A DNA stretch of 64,000 nt from Sthenelais limicola (taxonomy: Eukaryota; Annelida; Polychaeta; Phyllodocida; Sigalionidae): assembly GCA_942159475.1 (NCBI GenBank), contig OW804094.1:10759555-10823554 (forward strand), written 5' to 3'. The translations under genes were made by a program, and so were the position numbers. Positions 22,491 through 35,036 of this stretch are shown here, piece by piece; the first letter of the stretch is position 1, and every line of letters begins with the position of its first letter. The notes beneath the pieces were generated by a model, which searched no databases, was not told the DNA's origin, and saw only the letters and a program-made list of their open reading frames with translations.

Positions 22491-23020
22491 AGAATCCCAT
22501 TTGTTCATAGGATTTCCTCGTGCAACGCCCTCTGGTTGTGCAGCCTGGAATCACTGCACTTGTGCTGCCTCCTGTTGTTCATTGCCCGGATCATGATTCC
22601 AAAGATGGGAAGCGACTAGAAAAGTTAAATGATATAAGATGGATATTTCTCAGCATGCTAGCTGATATTATAAAATTATATCTAGTACAGATAGATCTTT
22701 AAATCACAAAGTAGCGGTAGTCAATAATTGATTGAAAGTTGACTTTGTAGTAACTGCATTTCACACCAGTGGGCAGCAGTGGGGTAGGAGTTTTCTACTA
22801 TAAATTGCTAGTATGAGTCAGGAATAAGTGAGTGAGTGAGATTGGTTGCTTTACGCCCTTATCAACACTTTGAAGTGTTATATCAAGGGCAGGGGAGCTG
22901 AGAGGGAGGCAGTTTATGATCATACCCAGGAAATAGAGATAGAGAAGAAGGGAGAGAGAAACAGAGAAAAGAGAGAGTAAGGAATAAGGCAGGGAGGGGA
23001 TAGGCTTAGAGCAGGAAGGT
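22491..23020. other. No gene seen
   Basis: A purine-rich tract with GAGA-type words lies at 22930-23010. No coding frame is supported. Confidence 0.45.
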
Positions 23021-23256
23021 ATATGGGTCAGATTTTAAGAAAATGTACAATCAGCAGCTCTACACATTTAGTAAATCCTGCTAAATTAGGCTGCAATTTG
23101 GTCAGCACTAGGTAAATTTGAGTATGTTCGGCATTGCATTGATTCTAGTGATTTGTGTGGCTAGATTGAACTGTATTTTGAACTTTATTTCTGTCTTAAA
23201 AGTGGCTTATTTTAGAGGATTATTGTGAAGGTGAATTGTAATTATTGAGTCAGCCG
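23021..23256 (+). mobile_element. TIR-A element, eroded right end
   Basis: The left end ATATGGGTCAGATTTTAAGA and the family interior are clear. The right terminus survives only as GAAGGTGAATTGTAATT...GAGTCAGCC. Confidence 0.65.
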
Positions 23257-23469
23257 GTCTCCTCCATTTATTTTAGGTGATTTACATGCCGTGCTGATTT
23301 ATATTTTCACAAGGTATAAAGGGAACAATCCACAAATGAGTCAACGCCTCAAAGGTGGCCCTCATTATTTTGGTTTTAGGTAGAAATTTATTCTATTTGA
23401 TTTTGCCAATATGGAGATTTAGCAACCACAACACTACCACAACCACAACTCAACACTAACACATCCATT

Positions 23470-23995
23470 GGTCCTGGGTATGACCATAAAGTGCCTTTCT
23501 GTCTCTTTTCTCTGTCTCTCTCTCTCCCTTCTTCTCTACCTCTATTCCCTGGGTATGATCATAAAGTGCCTTTTTGTCTCTTTTCTCTGTCTCTCTCTCC
23601 CTTCTTCTCTGTCTCTATTTCCTGGGTATGACCATAAACTGCCTTTTTGTCTCTTTTCTCCGTCTCTCTCTTCCTTCTTCTCTGTCTCTATTTCCTGGGT
23701 AAGACCATAAAGTGCCTTTTGTCTCTTTTCTCAATCTCACTCTCCCTTCTTCTCTATCTCTATTTCCTGGGTAAGACCATAAAGTGCCTTTTGTCTCTTT
23801 TCTCCGTCTCTCTCTCCCTCCTTCTCTGTCTCTATTTCCTGGGTATGATCATAAAGTGTATTTCTGTCTCTTTTCTCCATCTCACTCTCCCTTCCTCTCT
23901 ATCTCTATTTCCTGGGTATGACCATTAAGTGCTTTTTGTATCTTTTCTCCGTCTCTCTCTCCCTTCTTCTCTGTCTCTATTTCCTGGGTATGAGC
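23470..23995 (+). repeat. 73-bp pyrimidine-rich tandem array, about 7 copies
   Basis: The unit starts CCTGGGTATGACCATAAAGT, continues GCCTTTTTGTCTCTTTTCTC and ends in CTCT repeats; starts are spaced 73-75 bp (23473, 23548, 23621, 23694). Plus-strand frames of leucine/serine-rich peptide through it are not genes. Confidence 0.85.
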
Positions 23996-24438
23996 TCTGC
24001 ATCACAGGCAGAAGAAGGCAGTAAAATGTATTGTACTTCTAAATTATAATTTCATGCTTTTGCTGATATTCATAAATTTATAACCATTTTGTCAGTAGCT
24101 ACACCTAGGGGGTGTAACCCCTCTTTATATTTATTTTCTGAGTTTCTCTGTAGCACTACCAATGGGGTCTTTGCATAAAATGGCGTATCCACTAACATGT
24201 CAACTGTCAAAAGTGGAACAGAGTGAGTCTCCCCAATTAATGAATGCTTTAATCTGTAATACAATCCAGTCGATTGTCCATGATTAATATTATTCGGTCC
24301 CCTCCATCTTTTCAGTTTAAGTAACCAATGTCCCTGAACGATTATATTTATTGTTTATCTATTTCGATTCAGAATTCTTAAGCTATGAAGTGATCATGAA
24401 ATAAACCCCAAAACTGTGAGCATTAGGTGGAATCTTGA

Positions 24439-24684
24439 TATATGGGTCAGATTTTCAGAAAATGTACAATTGGCAGATCAACACATATGGTAAATTCTTC
24501 TAAATTAGACTGAAAAATCGTCAACAGTAGGTATATCTGAGTATATTTGGTATTACCTTGATTCAAGCAGTTTGTTTGGTTATGTTGAACAGTATTTTGA
24601 ACCTGATTTTAGTCTTAAATTTTATTTTTTTTGAGAGGATTGGTGAATGCGAATTGTACATTTATTGGAAATCGGACCCATATA
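24439..24684 (+). mobile_element. TIR-A element
   Basis: Ends TATATGGGTCAGATTTTCAG and GGAAATCGGACCCATATA, with the family interior in the same order. The right arm is partly mutated. Confidence 0.7.
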
Positions 24685-25599
24685 TCCAGATCAGTAACTT
24701 TGTTGCTATTGTGATAAAAGGGCTTTTTTCAGGCTAGAAAACAAGTAATAGTTATGGAATTTGAACATAATACACAGATGCACCATTTTAGAAAATATAT
24801 TGCTTCTGCTAAAAAAAAATGGTTTCCACACATCCACACCAGTTCATTATCATGAAAAAAACGCAGAATTTATGTATATTGTTTTGGAATATTTGTGGTT
24901 GCCGTTACTACATGTATTGGGTTCAAAACCAATGTCAATCAGAGTTCCTAACCACCTTCAGAATGGCCATAACAATTTTTTTTTAAAAAATGGGATTCTC
25001 AACTGGATTAAATGGATAGTATGGAAACCTTTTATGAAACATAATTAATTAATTACTGATTCATTTATGTGTTAATGAACAAAGTTGAAAATAACTAATA
25101 AAGTACATTTTGCAAATCTTCTTTTATTGAATTCAGCATCTAGCACCATTAAAATATTCCCATATATCTCCCTTGAAACACATTTTCTTCCCCCCTTCGA
25201 TAGACACAATCTGTGTATATAGCTAGATACACTTCAGGATAATTACAAGGAGGTTTCAAGGGGATTTAAGTTTTATTATGTCACATATGTATGCTCAAGC
25301 CTGCAGAATTTCAATCAGTTACAAACACTCTAGATCAATTAGGTCATTGTGTCATTATGTCATTATGTAATGATAGCTAGATTATATATTTATACATGAT
25401 TATATATAAAGTTTTTATCAAGATATGCTGATAATGTGACTTTCAAGCAAGTCTGTACTTATCCCCAGTATCTATGTGCATCAGCTAGGTAATCAATTTT
25501 CAAGTCATAATCATCAACATTTGAGAAGAAAATGGAAACTGTTTCAGAGATTTACCCATAACCAAGTCAAAATAAATCTTATCAGATCAAATGAATCTT
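24685..25599. other. Downstream flank of cadherin copy 2, no gene seen
   Basis: AT-rich. The last 120 bases resemble the flank at 6370-6489 (CTAGGTAATCAATTTTCA, AGATTTACCCATA, AATAAAT.TTATCAGATCAA), showing that the cadherin duplication includes 3' flanking sequence. Confidence 0.5.
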
Positions 25600-27752
25600 T
25601 TAGTCCAGTACCCTGATTGTGAGAGTTTTGGAGGTCACATGGGGAGGGTAGCCATTATCATAGCACTCTAGTGTCAGATTCAGCAGCCCATTACCATCAT
25701 GCACCAGCGCTGCCCTCGTTAACAACCTCACTTCATACCTCCTCTTCTGTTCATCACCCTTGACTGCCTGCAATGTGAAGTTTTCGTCCAGAATCTCACA
25801 CTTGAAATTGCCGTACATCTCGTCAAGGTCAGATACTATCAAGTCTGCCACTACCCCACCCAGTGGCATGTCCTGCTTGACTACTGCCTCATCACTAAGT
25901 GAGAATAACTGCATGGAAGGAGAGTGATCATTCACATCAATAACATGTATCTCAATTACAGCCTGACCAGTGAGAGGCCGAGGCTTACCATTATCAGTAC
26001 AAGATAGCTTTACATACTCACTCCTTCTCTCCTCAAAGTCAAGAGGTTTTGCTACTACAATGTTAACATAGACCATATCTTTTGTAGGTAGCATTGTCAG
26101 GGCAAAGTTGGAGTTGTCCAGAGTACATTCCAGTGATGACAGGTTCTTAGTGTCCAGGTCATAGACAGATGCATATGCAACAAGGGTTCCTATTTCATTC
26201 TCCTTCACTTGAGCATTGTCCACCTCTGGCATCCCAAATATTGCAATTTTGGGGGCAATTTCATTGCCATCCAAAACTACTATTGTATAAGTTTTTTCAG
26301 AATGTAATTGTTTGGGGCTACCATGATCTGTGCATAGTACCTTGATGTAATAAATGTTCTGCTTCTCATAATCCATTGCTATTCTGGAGAGCATGTGAGA
26401 TGCACGGCCTGGATTGCCCCTGTATCCTGGCCGCCGTGGTGAGAAGTAGAAGCTAGAATGGTTGAAGGAACAGCTGTACTCAGAGTTTCTTCTACTGTCA
26501 GCATCAGTCACCTCCATCTCTACACTTATGCTGTCTCCTTCCTCTACCTGAAAACATTATTGTTATGCAGCTTTTTATTTCTAACTAACTTATATTCAGG
26601 AATGATATTTTGGGGTATTATTTGACCTTTCCACATTAGCATGTTGATTTATCCCTTAAAAGCAAAATATGGAAAATGGAAGGGTGACAGATCAGGTTAT
26701 ATCCTGTTGTCAATTAATTACTTGTTGATTTATAGATATAAGCTAAACAGTCAGGATTGAGTACCGGGCACTATTAATATTCCAATTGCTATACTATTAT
26801 TATACTAGAATTGAACACAGTAAACAACTTAATGTATTATTATTAATGAAAGATGTCTACTCACTGTGATGATATTATTTTTGTCAGCCATGGGAATACT
26901 TATGATAGGAGGATTATCATTGACATCCATTATTGTAACTGTGAACATTACTTTTTCCTGCAAGGGTTGGATCCCCTTATCCTGACACACTATACGCATG
27001 TAGAAGCGATTTGTATGCTTGGGTCCTTCCCTAGCTTCATAGTCTATTATTGTCCTGGTCTTTAACACATATTCCCCTTCTTTACCTTCCACCTTCACTA
27101 GTGTGAATTTATCAGTGTGGTTCAGCAGGAGGCATTCAAATTCTCCGTTCACTCCACTGTCTGAATCTCTGACATATAATCCAGTAAGATTATACCCAGC
27201 AGGTGTTTCCTCCAATAAATTAACAGACTTGTATTTCTTGTAAGAAGTTGGTTTTTGGTCAAATACAATCCAAGGGGTATTATCATTTGTATCCAGGACT
27301 GTGACATTAACCAGAACTCTATAAGCTACAGGAGCAGACCCTGGTCTGCAATTGCTCATCACATTGACAGTAATATATAGCCAATGGGCACGTTCATAGT
27401 CTACATAGCCTGTTAGATATCCAGATGTATGGTTCACCATAAGGTAATTGCCTCTATGTTGGGGATTACCTGACTCAATCTTGTCCAGTGTATATGCAAG
27501 CTGCTCTTCGCTACACTCACCTGTGGGGTGCTGCTCTACCTGGAAGTTCATTCTCTCAGGAGCTTCCTTAACAGTAATGCGTTGTACATAGGTTATCACT
27601 TCCTTGGGTCCATCATCCTTGGTTGGAGCTGCTGTACTGGCTGCATCCCCACTTGTCATTTCACTGGGTTCATATGTAGTTTGGTCATCACTGAGTGCAA
27701 ATGTAATTAGCCCCAGCAACAAGATGGTTGTAAAGAACTTTGCAGCAATCAT
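25600..27752 (-). CDS. Secreted five-repeat cadherin, copy 2
   Basis: Exons 27752-26865 and 26547-25600 join in phase 0 across a 317-bp intron. Both have exactly the lengths of copy 1 (888 and 948 bp), giving 611 aa. The layout is signal peptide, acidic linker, five cadherin repeats and no membrane anchor. It ends at RVLD followed by TAA, where copy 1 has ILD and TGA, so the stop is conserved in place but not in codon. Most of repeats 3-4 is almost identical to copy 1. Repeat 1 (about residues 66-130) differs at a large share of positions, as do parts of repeats 2 and 5. The 5' leader up to GTGCAGGGTGTT is shared with copy 1 and then diverges. The likely role is extracellular calcium-dependent binding; the partner is unknown. 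Confidence 0.9.
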
Positions 27753-28044
27753 CTTGATTTAGTGCAGGGTGTTGTGGTACTGCAGTATCCTTTACTTTAT
27801 TAAAGTGCTATCTTCATTGACCTTGGGTTGACTCAGTCCTGACATACAACTATCAACACTGAAAAATAATAAATCCATTGTTTATTATCAAGACAAAATA
27901 TGCATGAGGCAATAGGAGGTTGATAGGCATGCCTCTTCCAGAGATGTCTATTTCTGGCAATTACATTAACTCAATTACAGCCAGCCCTCTGCCCCCATAC
28001 ACTCTACATTTTTTGTCTTTTCTCTGTCTCTCTCCTGTTCTTTT

Positions 28045-28215
28045 TAGAAAATTGGAAAAGTTTCAGAAACGTGATAATAGGGAAGTTGCATGTGCCACTG
28101 TGCGTGTCTGCTACAATGCGATAGTGTTGAAAACATTCTTGCAATTTTCGATAAAAATGTTGGTATGTCAGATTTCATCAAAATCAATCCCAGGATGCAT
28201 TGTAGCAGACATATA
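28045..28215. repeat. Fragment related to element at 38596
   Basis: AGGGAAGTTGCATGTGCCACTG, GTGTCTGCTACAATG, TATGTCAGATTT and the GCATTGTAGCAGACATA end show similarity, partly inverted, to blocks in 38596-38934. Confidence 0.4.
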
Positions 28216-28309
28216 TATTGAGTCTGAATAACCAAATCTTGTGAGCTAGCCTCCTCTTCACTGAGATATTTGTAGTCCTCCATCTCTACTAGAAGGACAG
28301 TTTCTTCCA

Positions 28310-29320
28310 TGTGTATCTCAGGGAAGGTTTGTTCAGGAAAGTCATGACCTTAGACTTATCTTCATTTAGAGAGATCATATTATATCTCCACCAAGCTACT
28401 AGGTTTGATAAGTCTTTTTGAATATTTTCAGAAAACATCTTAAAGTCATGTTGCAATGGCTAATAATACATAGATTTCACTGACGTCACGGCCCTCGCCA
28501 TGTCTGGCGTCTAGTTAGATGCCTATGTATGCTGCGATACTTGAAAATACCGTTTTCTGGCTGTTTTAACTTTTACCAGTTCTCATCTGCCTCAATAATA
28601 TCTTCTTGATAGGTTAGATAACCTGCCTTTATTGTAGTATTACCCAAGTATCCTGTCTTGTGAGGTTTATCAACTTTGTTTTGATACCCCCGCCATAGGC
28701 GGCAAGCGTAGCGATGACCCGAGACATGGCGGCTACCGTGATACCCCAGCCTACTGGGTGACGTCATGTGAAATCTATGTATAGTGCCATCTGCAAAAAG
28801 TTGCAATTTGCTATTCTAGACTTGGCAGATCATTAATATAGATAGAAAAAAAATAAGACCAAGGGTGGTTCTCTGGGGCACCACATGTTACTGGTACCAA
28901 TCTAGGGGTTAATAGGTGATCGTTAATTAAATAGACCTGCTGTTTCCTGTCCTGTAAGTAATTCGTAAACCAGTTTAATTCCATTCTTTTAAGTCCAATT
29001 TTGATTAGTATATTATGATGAGTATATTATGATCAACCATGTCAAACGCCTTCCTGAAAATCCGGATAGATTGCCTACAGTACTCATTATCATTAAAAGC
29101 ACTGTAAACATTGTTGAGAAATGACACAACAGCATTACCCGTGGAATAGCCATATTGTTTGTCGATTAAGATATTTTGATCCTACAAGTGGAACAGCAAC
29201 ATCTTTTGCACAATTTTCTCAATTATCTTTGCAGCAGCACAGATGGCCATGTCCAACAATTTGACAACATTTGGCCCCCTAGCATGGAAAGTGATTAAAT
29301 GGGCTTAATACAGATTAATT
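28310..29320 (-). pseudogene. LINE reverse-transcriptase remnant
   Basis: Read on the minus strand, short stretches give non-LTR RT motifs. At about 29035 a motif-A relic reads FRKAFDMVDH. At about 28870 a relic of the VPQG.TLG block reads VPQRTTLG. At about 28320-28440 the C-terminal pattern reads DLSNLVAWW followed by MISLNEDKSKV. Frames are broken throughout, and a TIR element has inserted at 28464-28783. Confidence 0.6.
28464..28783. mobile_element. TIR element D
   Basis: About 320 bp with inverted ends: ATACATAGATTTCACTGACG and, at the right, CGTCATGTGAAATCTATGTA. It sits inside the LINE remnant. A partial relative of the left end (ATTCACTGACGTCAC) is at about 61829. Confidence 0.7.
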
Positions 29321-31225
29321 ACCATTTATTTGATTTTTCTTATTGATTGGATGGTTTCATCAACCTGTGGGATCACATTAATGGCGTTTTTACCAAAATC
29401 GTTTTTAAAATCCCATTTTTGTGGCAAAAGTCAGGGTTTTTTTTACTGGCATTGTACCGTGGAATTGGGGAATTTTAAAATAATCATCAAAATAAATTAT
29501 TTTTTATCATTTTTCATGATAGTAGGTTATAGATAATTTGTGTAAAAAATTGCAAAAAAAAAAGATTTTTAGGGTGAAAGCCATCAAAAATGGAAAATTT
29601 CAGAGTGGGTACCCCACCCCTCTACTGTCTCTTATCGAATTATGATGAATAATGATAAAATTCATAGGATTTAAAATGTATGGAGCATCAAATGTATTGG
29701 TTTGAGTTTTTCTTGAATAGTAGCAGAGAAATAACATGGCGGCAAATAGGGTGGGAATTGGGGGTAAATAGATGGAAGCTAGCTACGGTGGGGTCTGTCG
29801 AACTTTTATCCATCGAGGTTGCGGGGGGAGACCGAGGGGCAGAGCGCAGCATAGCCCTGAGGTCTCCCCCTTTCACCCCTTTTACGTCAATATTACATCA
29901 TTTTAATGAATGAAAAATATAAATAAATCAAAATAAAAGAGCTTATTAATTTTCAGTTTTCTTCCATTTTGTATGCATTTTGCGAAAGATGAAGAAAATA
30001 GTCCCTCTAGTGCCGAGCACTTGCTTTGATCTACTTGTCATTAATGTCAGTCAGTCAGAGCCTGTCGGGCTTATTAGACTAATGAAATAAATCCTGATCC
30101 TGATGAAGGTATAATGATACCGAAACGTCGATCAACCCTGAATGAATAAAACCTCCTTCATAAACTAATAGCTCTGTCCTACATGTGTTCAGAGTCGCCT
30201 CAATCTCTTTGTAATGAAATAAATAATTATCGTCGATATACTTTAGCAAAATCGCGTTTTTAGATATGATTATTCCATCAAACTTTTCATTTTATGTCCA
30301 TAGCTTTATTATTTCCAGAGAAAATCGGTAAAACGATCCAGTGGGCGATAATATAAGCTACACAAAATCAAAACAGTTGGGTACATATGCACCTTTGCAC
30401 TGACTAGCTTTCATGTTCATGGCTGGTCTACATTGATATACTTTAGCATGATAGCATATTTTAATGTGATTTCATGGTAGAACTTTTCGTTTTGAAACTT
30501 TTATTATTTCAAGAGAAAATATGATGAATGATTGACGATTCCATCATCAGAAATGGCGGCGCATGAATACACAATTTGACTTCCGGTGATCAGGCTTAGC
30601 TGCCGGACCTATTTGTGTTTATCAGCCAAGGGCGCTGTAATTTTCATGTTATCACCCGCCCTGACTTAGCGGGAGGTACAATAGCTTACAATGCTGAAGG
30701 TATAGACAACTCCCAAGAGGGGTGAAATAATGTCTTCTGCATCATACATATTTTGGGGTTTATAGGCCATATAAGTCATTACTTTAGTAATAAACTTTAA
30801 ATTTGACATTAAATATTGGTTTTGTCTAAAGAGTAGAGCCACAATGAATGAGCATACATGGATATGCTCAAAATGAGAGGTTTGGTATTACATTAAACTA
30901 CCGGTATGTTATTGAGAAGAACCTTACCTAACCAAAAACATGGCTCAAACTACCGTATTTTAAAATCTCACATACTGTCGATCAAAGAGTATGGTAGAAT
31001 CTTTCAAATGCCAATAATATTAACAGCAAAAAAAAATATATAGGCTATTCACATATGTTAAATAACAGACAAAGGAGACAATAAACACATACTTTCCCTC
31101 ATGATGATGGGATTAATCTATGCTCAAGTGGAGTGTGTCCCATGTCTCCCCTGTCCCATTTCCCCCTTAAATATGACTGTTAGCTTGTCATTTAACAGAT
31201 AGTCAATGAACGGTAAATCATCATA
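29321..31225. other. Repeat-bearing intergenic sequence, no gene seen
   Basis: No domain-bearing frame. It contains a short hairpin (GGGGGAGACC and GGTCTCCCCC, 29823-29871), a hammerhead-like motif at 30100-30130, and two loose copies of an ATATACTTTAGCA...AAACTTTTC.TTTT...ATTATTTC block at 30235-30320 and 30435-30520. Confidence 0.45.
30095..30135 (+). other. Hammerhead-like core motif
   Basis: CTGATGA (30100-30106), a 5-bp stem GGTAT/ATACC with loop AATG, then GAAA (30122-30125) and CGTC. This is the order of the hammerhead ribozyme core around stem II. A stem III and a matching stem I are not evident, so catalysis is doubtful. A weaker relative is at 31611-31640. Confidence 0.3.
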
Positions 31226-31466
31226 AGGTTGAAACTTCCGGAAAATGCACAATTCACATTGAGAAACCCTCCTAAATAAGCTGAATTTAATAAAAAAAAA
31301 TGAGACTCAAAAAAACAATTCAACATAACCAAAGACATCCCTTGAATCAACTCAATATTGAATATACTCAGATACAGCTAGTATTTATCATTCTTCAGAC
31401 TAATTTAGCAGAACCTCATAATGTGTAGAGCTGCCAACTGTAGATTCTCTGGTGACTTGACCCATG
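31226..31466 (-). mobile_element. TIR-A element
   Basis: Reverse orientation to the copy at 2175: the left end is AACTTCCGGAAAATGCACAA, the interior has AATCAACTCAATATTGAATA, and the right end is GTAGATTCTCTGGTGACTTGACCCAT. It is diverged at both termini. Confidence 0.65.
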
Positions 31467-31671
31467 ATGTAGCTAAGGGGAAATTTGTTCACAAAGTAGC
31501 TTACCAATGGGGCAAAAGGCCTATGCTTTACCCCGGTGCTTTTCCTATTGAAAGAAAAACGAGTTCAACAAATGTTTCAGGCCTACAAATGGCCTATTTA
31601 CAAATATTCCAATGAAGGGCCCAACCTGGCCGAAACATGTAAGGTCTAGGCCTAATCATCTCTAGATGTAA

Positions 31672-34600
31672 AAAGGCCTCAAGAATAAGTTTGATGATGT
31701 TAAACAAAATTTATTATTACTCAAACCTGAAGTTATATCATTATCAGAAACCTGGCTAAACGACTCAGTTCCTGATCAACAAATATCAATACCAGGTTAT
31801 AACCTTATCAGATTAGATAGAAACTTCATGGCACCCAATTCACTTACAACTAAACGTGGTGGAGGTCTTCTCTACTATATAAATTCCAACTTAAACTTTG
31901 AAATTATGAATGACTTAAGCATCTCTCAACCTTTTCTTGAAACCGTTACTATAAAACTTTTACCTCCGAATATTAAACCCTTCTACATAATTTCTGTTTA
32001 CCGTCCACCTTCCGGATCAGTAGATACCTGCATAAATACTCTTGCTGACACTCTGGTGGCCTGTCGCCAGGCCAAAAGTGATACTACAGAAATAATAATA
32101 ATTGGAGATTTTAATATTAATATGCTCAATACTAACTGTCCGGATAGAAATAAATTAAAAATTTTCAGCCAACAAAATGGACTAACACAGATAATCAACT
32201 CCCCTACTAGGTATTCCATACGTGATAACACTGTTATACCAAGTATAATCGATCTAATTATCACTAACTCCCAACATGTCTCTGATAGCGGAACCCTTAA
32301 CCACAATATCAGCGACCATGAAGCTATTTACATGATTCGTAAAAAAATCAAAATTACTAAACAGTATACCATGAAAAAATGCAGAAGCTACAGAAACCTT
32401 GATATCAACCTCTACCAACGTAAACTCCGTAAAGACCATGATTGGCAATATTTTAGATCTAACCTTGACCCTGCAAATTGCTGGGATTTTATTTTAAATG
32501 CAATTACCACCACTCTGGATTCCATGTGCCCGATTAAAAATGTATTAATAAGAGATAACAATGACCCCTGGATATCAAAAATTATCCTTGACGCAATAAG
32601 AGAAAAAAACATAGCAAGAGGCAGGGCAAAACGCTCAGGTCTAATCAATGATATAATTGAAGCAAAACGCCTAAAAAAAGATACCAATAAGCTAATCCGA
32701 AATGCAAAAAGAGCATATATTCACCAAAACTTAGCTGATACTAAAGACCCTAAAAAATATTGGAAAACTATCAACAATCTCCTTCCCTCCAAAGCCCCCC
32801 AAAGTGAAATTAATTTAAATGATGATAATAATCAACCTCTTGATAAGAAAAACCTCCCGAATTTTATTAACAATTATTTCGCTAACATTACTGACAACTT
32901 ACTAAAAGGCATGCCTGATAACCCATGGTCTACCCCCAACCTAGATAAACTATCAAGACTATGTGAGATATCTACAAATGAAATTGAACTCCTGGGGCTC
33001 ATAAGTAAGATCAACATCTCTAAGTCATCTGCTCTAGACAACTTATCCAATTCAATTCTTAGAGACTCTTTTGCTACCATTCTTCCTGAAATAACTATAT
33101 GCATTAACCTATCTCTCTCCAGCCAAAGCTTTCCAGATACTTGGAAAATTGCTAAAGTGGTACCCCTGTTCAAGGGCGGGGTGGCCACCCAAGTAAATAA
33201 TTATCGTCCTATATCCCTGTTACCTACACCTAGCAAGCTAATAGAAAAAATAGTGCACTCTAGAATCCTTTCATACTTAAACACACACAATATCCTCGAC
33301 CCAAATCAATCTGGCTTTCTTCCCAACAAATCTACTATTAACACAATTTCTAACCTTACTGACGACCTAGCATATGCTTATGAAAAGAAAATCCCCACTC
33401 TCATCACTTTTATTAACTTTAGAAAGGCTTTCGATATGGTAGACCACAATATTCTTTTACTTAAACTTTTTAACATAGGAATTAGAGGCAAATTACACTC
33501 CTGGATTAAATCCTACTTATCTAACAGATACCAGAGAACAATAGTAAATAATAGCTTATCTGACCTAGCCCTCATAAAATCCGGAGTTCCACAAGGTTCA
33601 ATCCTTGGACCCCTGCTCTTCTTAATATTCATAAATGACATTGGCACTCATTTAAATCACTCAAAATATCTCCTCTATGCGGATGATACAGTCTTATACT
33701 ACTCTAACAAATCTCAAGCATCTCTTTATCAAAATATGCAAACTGACATTACAAATTTAGAAAAATGGTGCAATAAGAATAAATTTCTGATTAACGCCTC
33801 CAAAACCAAGCTAATGTTGGTAAATCGAAATCACAACAGAACTATCCCCCCTCCTCATAATCTAATACTCAACAATAAAACGCTACAAACAGTTCATGTC
33901 TACAAATATCTGGGTGTATTGCTGGACAACAAACTTACTTTCAACCTCACATCAGAAACCTAATCAAAATTATCTCTCACAAAATTTTCTTGTTCCTACG
34001 AATTAGACATCTTCTCACTATGAAAGCAGCCCTCCTTGTATATAAAAGTAAAATCCTCCCCTTTTTCGATTATGGCGATATTCTATACCACAATACCCAC
34101 CAGAACAATCTTACTAAACTGCAAAAAATCCAAAATAAAGCACTCAGAGCAATACTCAAAGCTGAACCTCTACACCCGACTTCTGAGCTACATAAAGACC
34201 TAAATATCCCCCTGCTACATAATAGAAGAGAAAGTCATCTCAGAATCACTGGTTTCAATAGATCAACCTCCAATAAATACAGAACTCAAAACACCCAAAA
34301 CCCAACTAGAGCAAATGAAGCCCCTCTTCTTTCCACTTTTTTCTACAAAACTAAATGTGGTGAAAATGTGATAATTAATAAAGTTGCCAAATCATGGAAC
34401 CAACTAGCTCCAAAAACCAGAAATATTGGCAATATTGAAACATTCAAATCTCTCCAGAAAGAATGGCTTAAACAAACTCTTCTATAATCACTTTCTGCAT
34501 CCCCCTACCTACCTCTCATTGCAAATAACTATTCACCACAACTACAGGCCACTCTCATAAGTTAGAGGTTCACCTGGGAAGTGTTGAAAATTTTTTATAC

Positions 34601-35036
34601 CATCATCACACTGCTTACCTCTCTACCTTACTAAAACTAGACCTTCTCACACATAATCCTTCAACATTATGTGATTCGAAGCTATTATTTGTCATATCGT
34701 CTTAGTTTAACACTGAATCTCCCAATGGTACAGTCCAAAAAAGTGTTAACTCATCTTACAAATTAATATTTTGACACCACAAAGTAATATTAAGCCTTTG
34801 CTATTATGCTATATCTCTGTAACATAGAAATCGTCAATAGTATGGTACAAACAACTAAGAAGTCTCTCTCACAGTAAGAGGTTATCTTCTACCTTGTCTT
34901 TTACCTTTTTGCTTACTTGTTATCATATGTATATAGTTATCCTTTAACCCAGGCTGGGTTCCACCGGAATATCCTACTCCTCTTGGAGGTGATGTACCCG
35001 GTGAAAATAAAATCTTTAAAAATAAAAAAAAAAAAT
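31672..35036 (+). mobile_element. LINE retrotransposon, 5'-truncated and inactive
   Basis: An open frame runs from 31672 to 33963 and continues in another frame at 33990-34487. It encodes the end of an endonuclease domain (SLSETWLND, VYRPPSGS, IIIGDFNINML) and a non-LTR reverse transcriptase (SGVPQGSILGP; catalytic YADD at 33676-33687). Motif A reads FINFRKAFD, with Asn in place of the first metal-binding Asp (codon 33415-33417). A frame break of about 30 bp follows 33963. The 3' end is an A-rich tail (AAAATCTTTAAAAATAAAAA) at about 35010-35034. The domain order fits the Jockey/CR1/L2 group; the exact clade is unresolved. Confidence 0.85.

Noticed and set aside
23468..23928. Leucine-rich plus-strand frames resembling membrane proteins
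   Set aside because: Translation of a CTCT-rich tandem array; no start context or domain.
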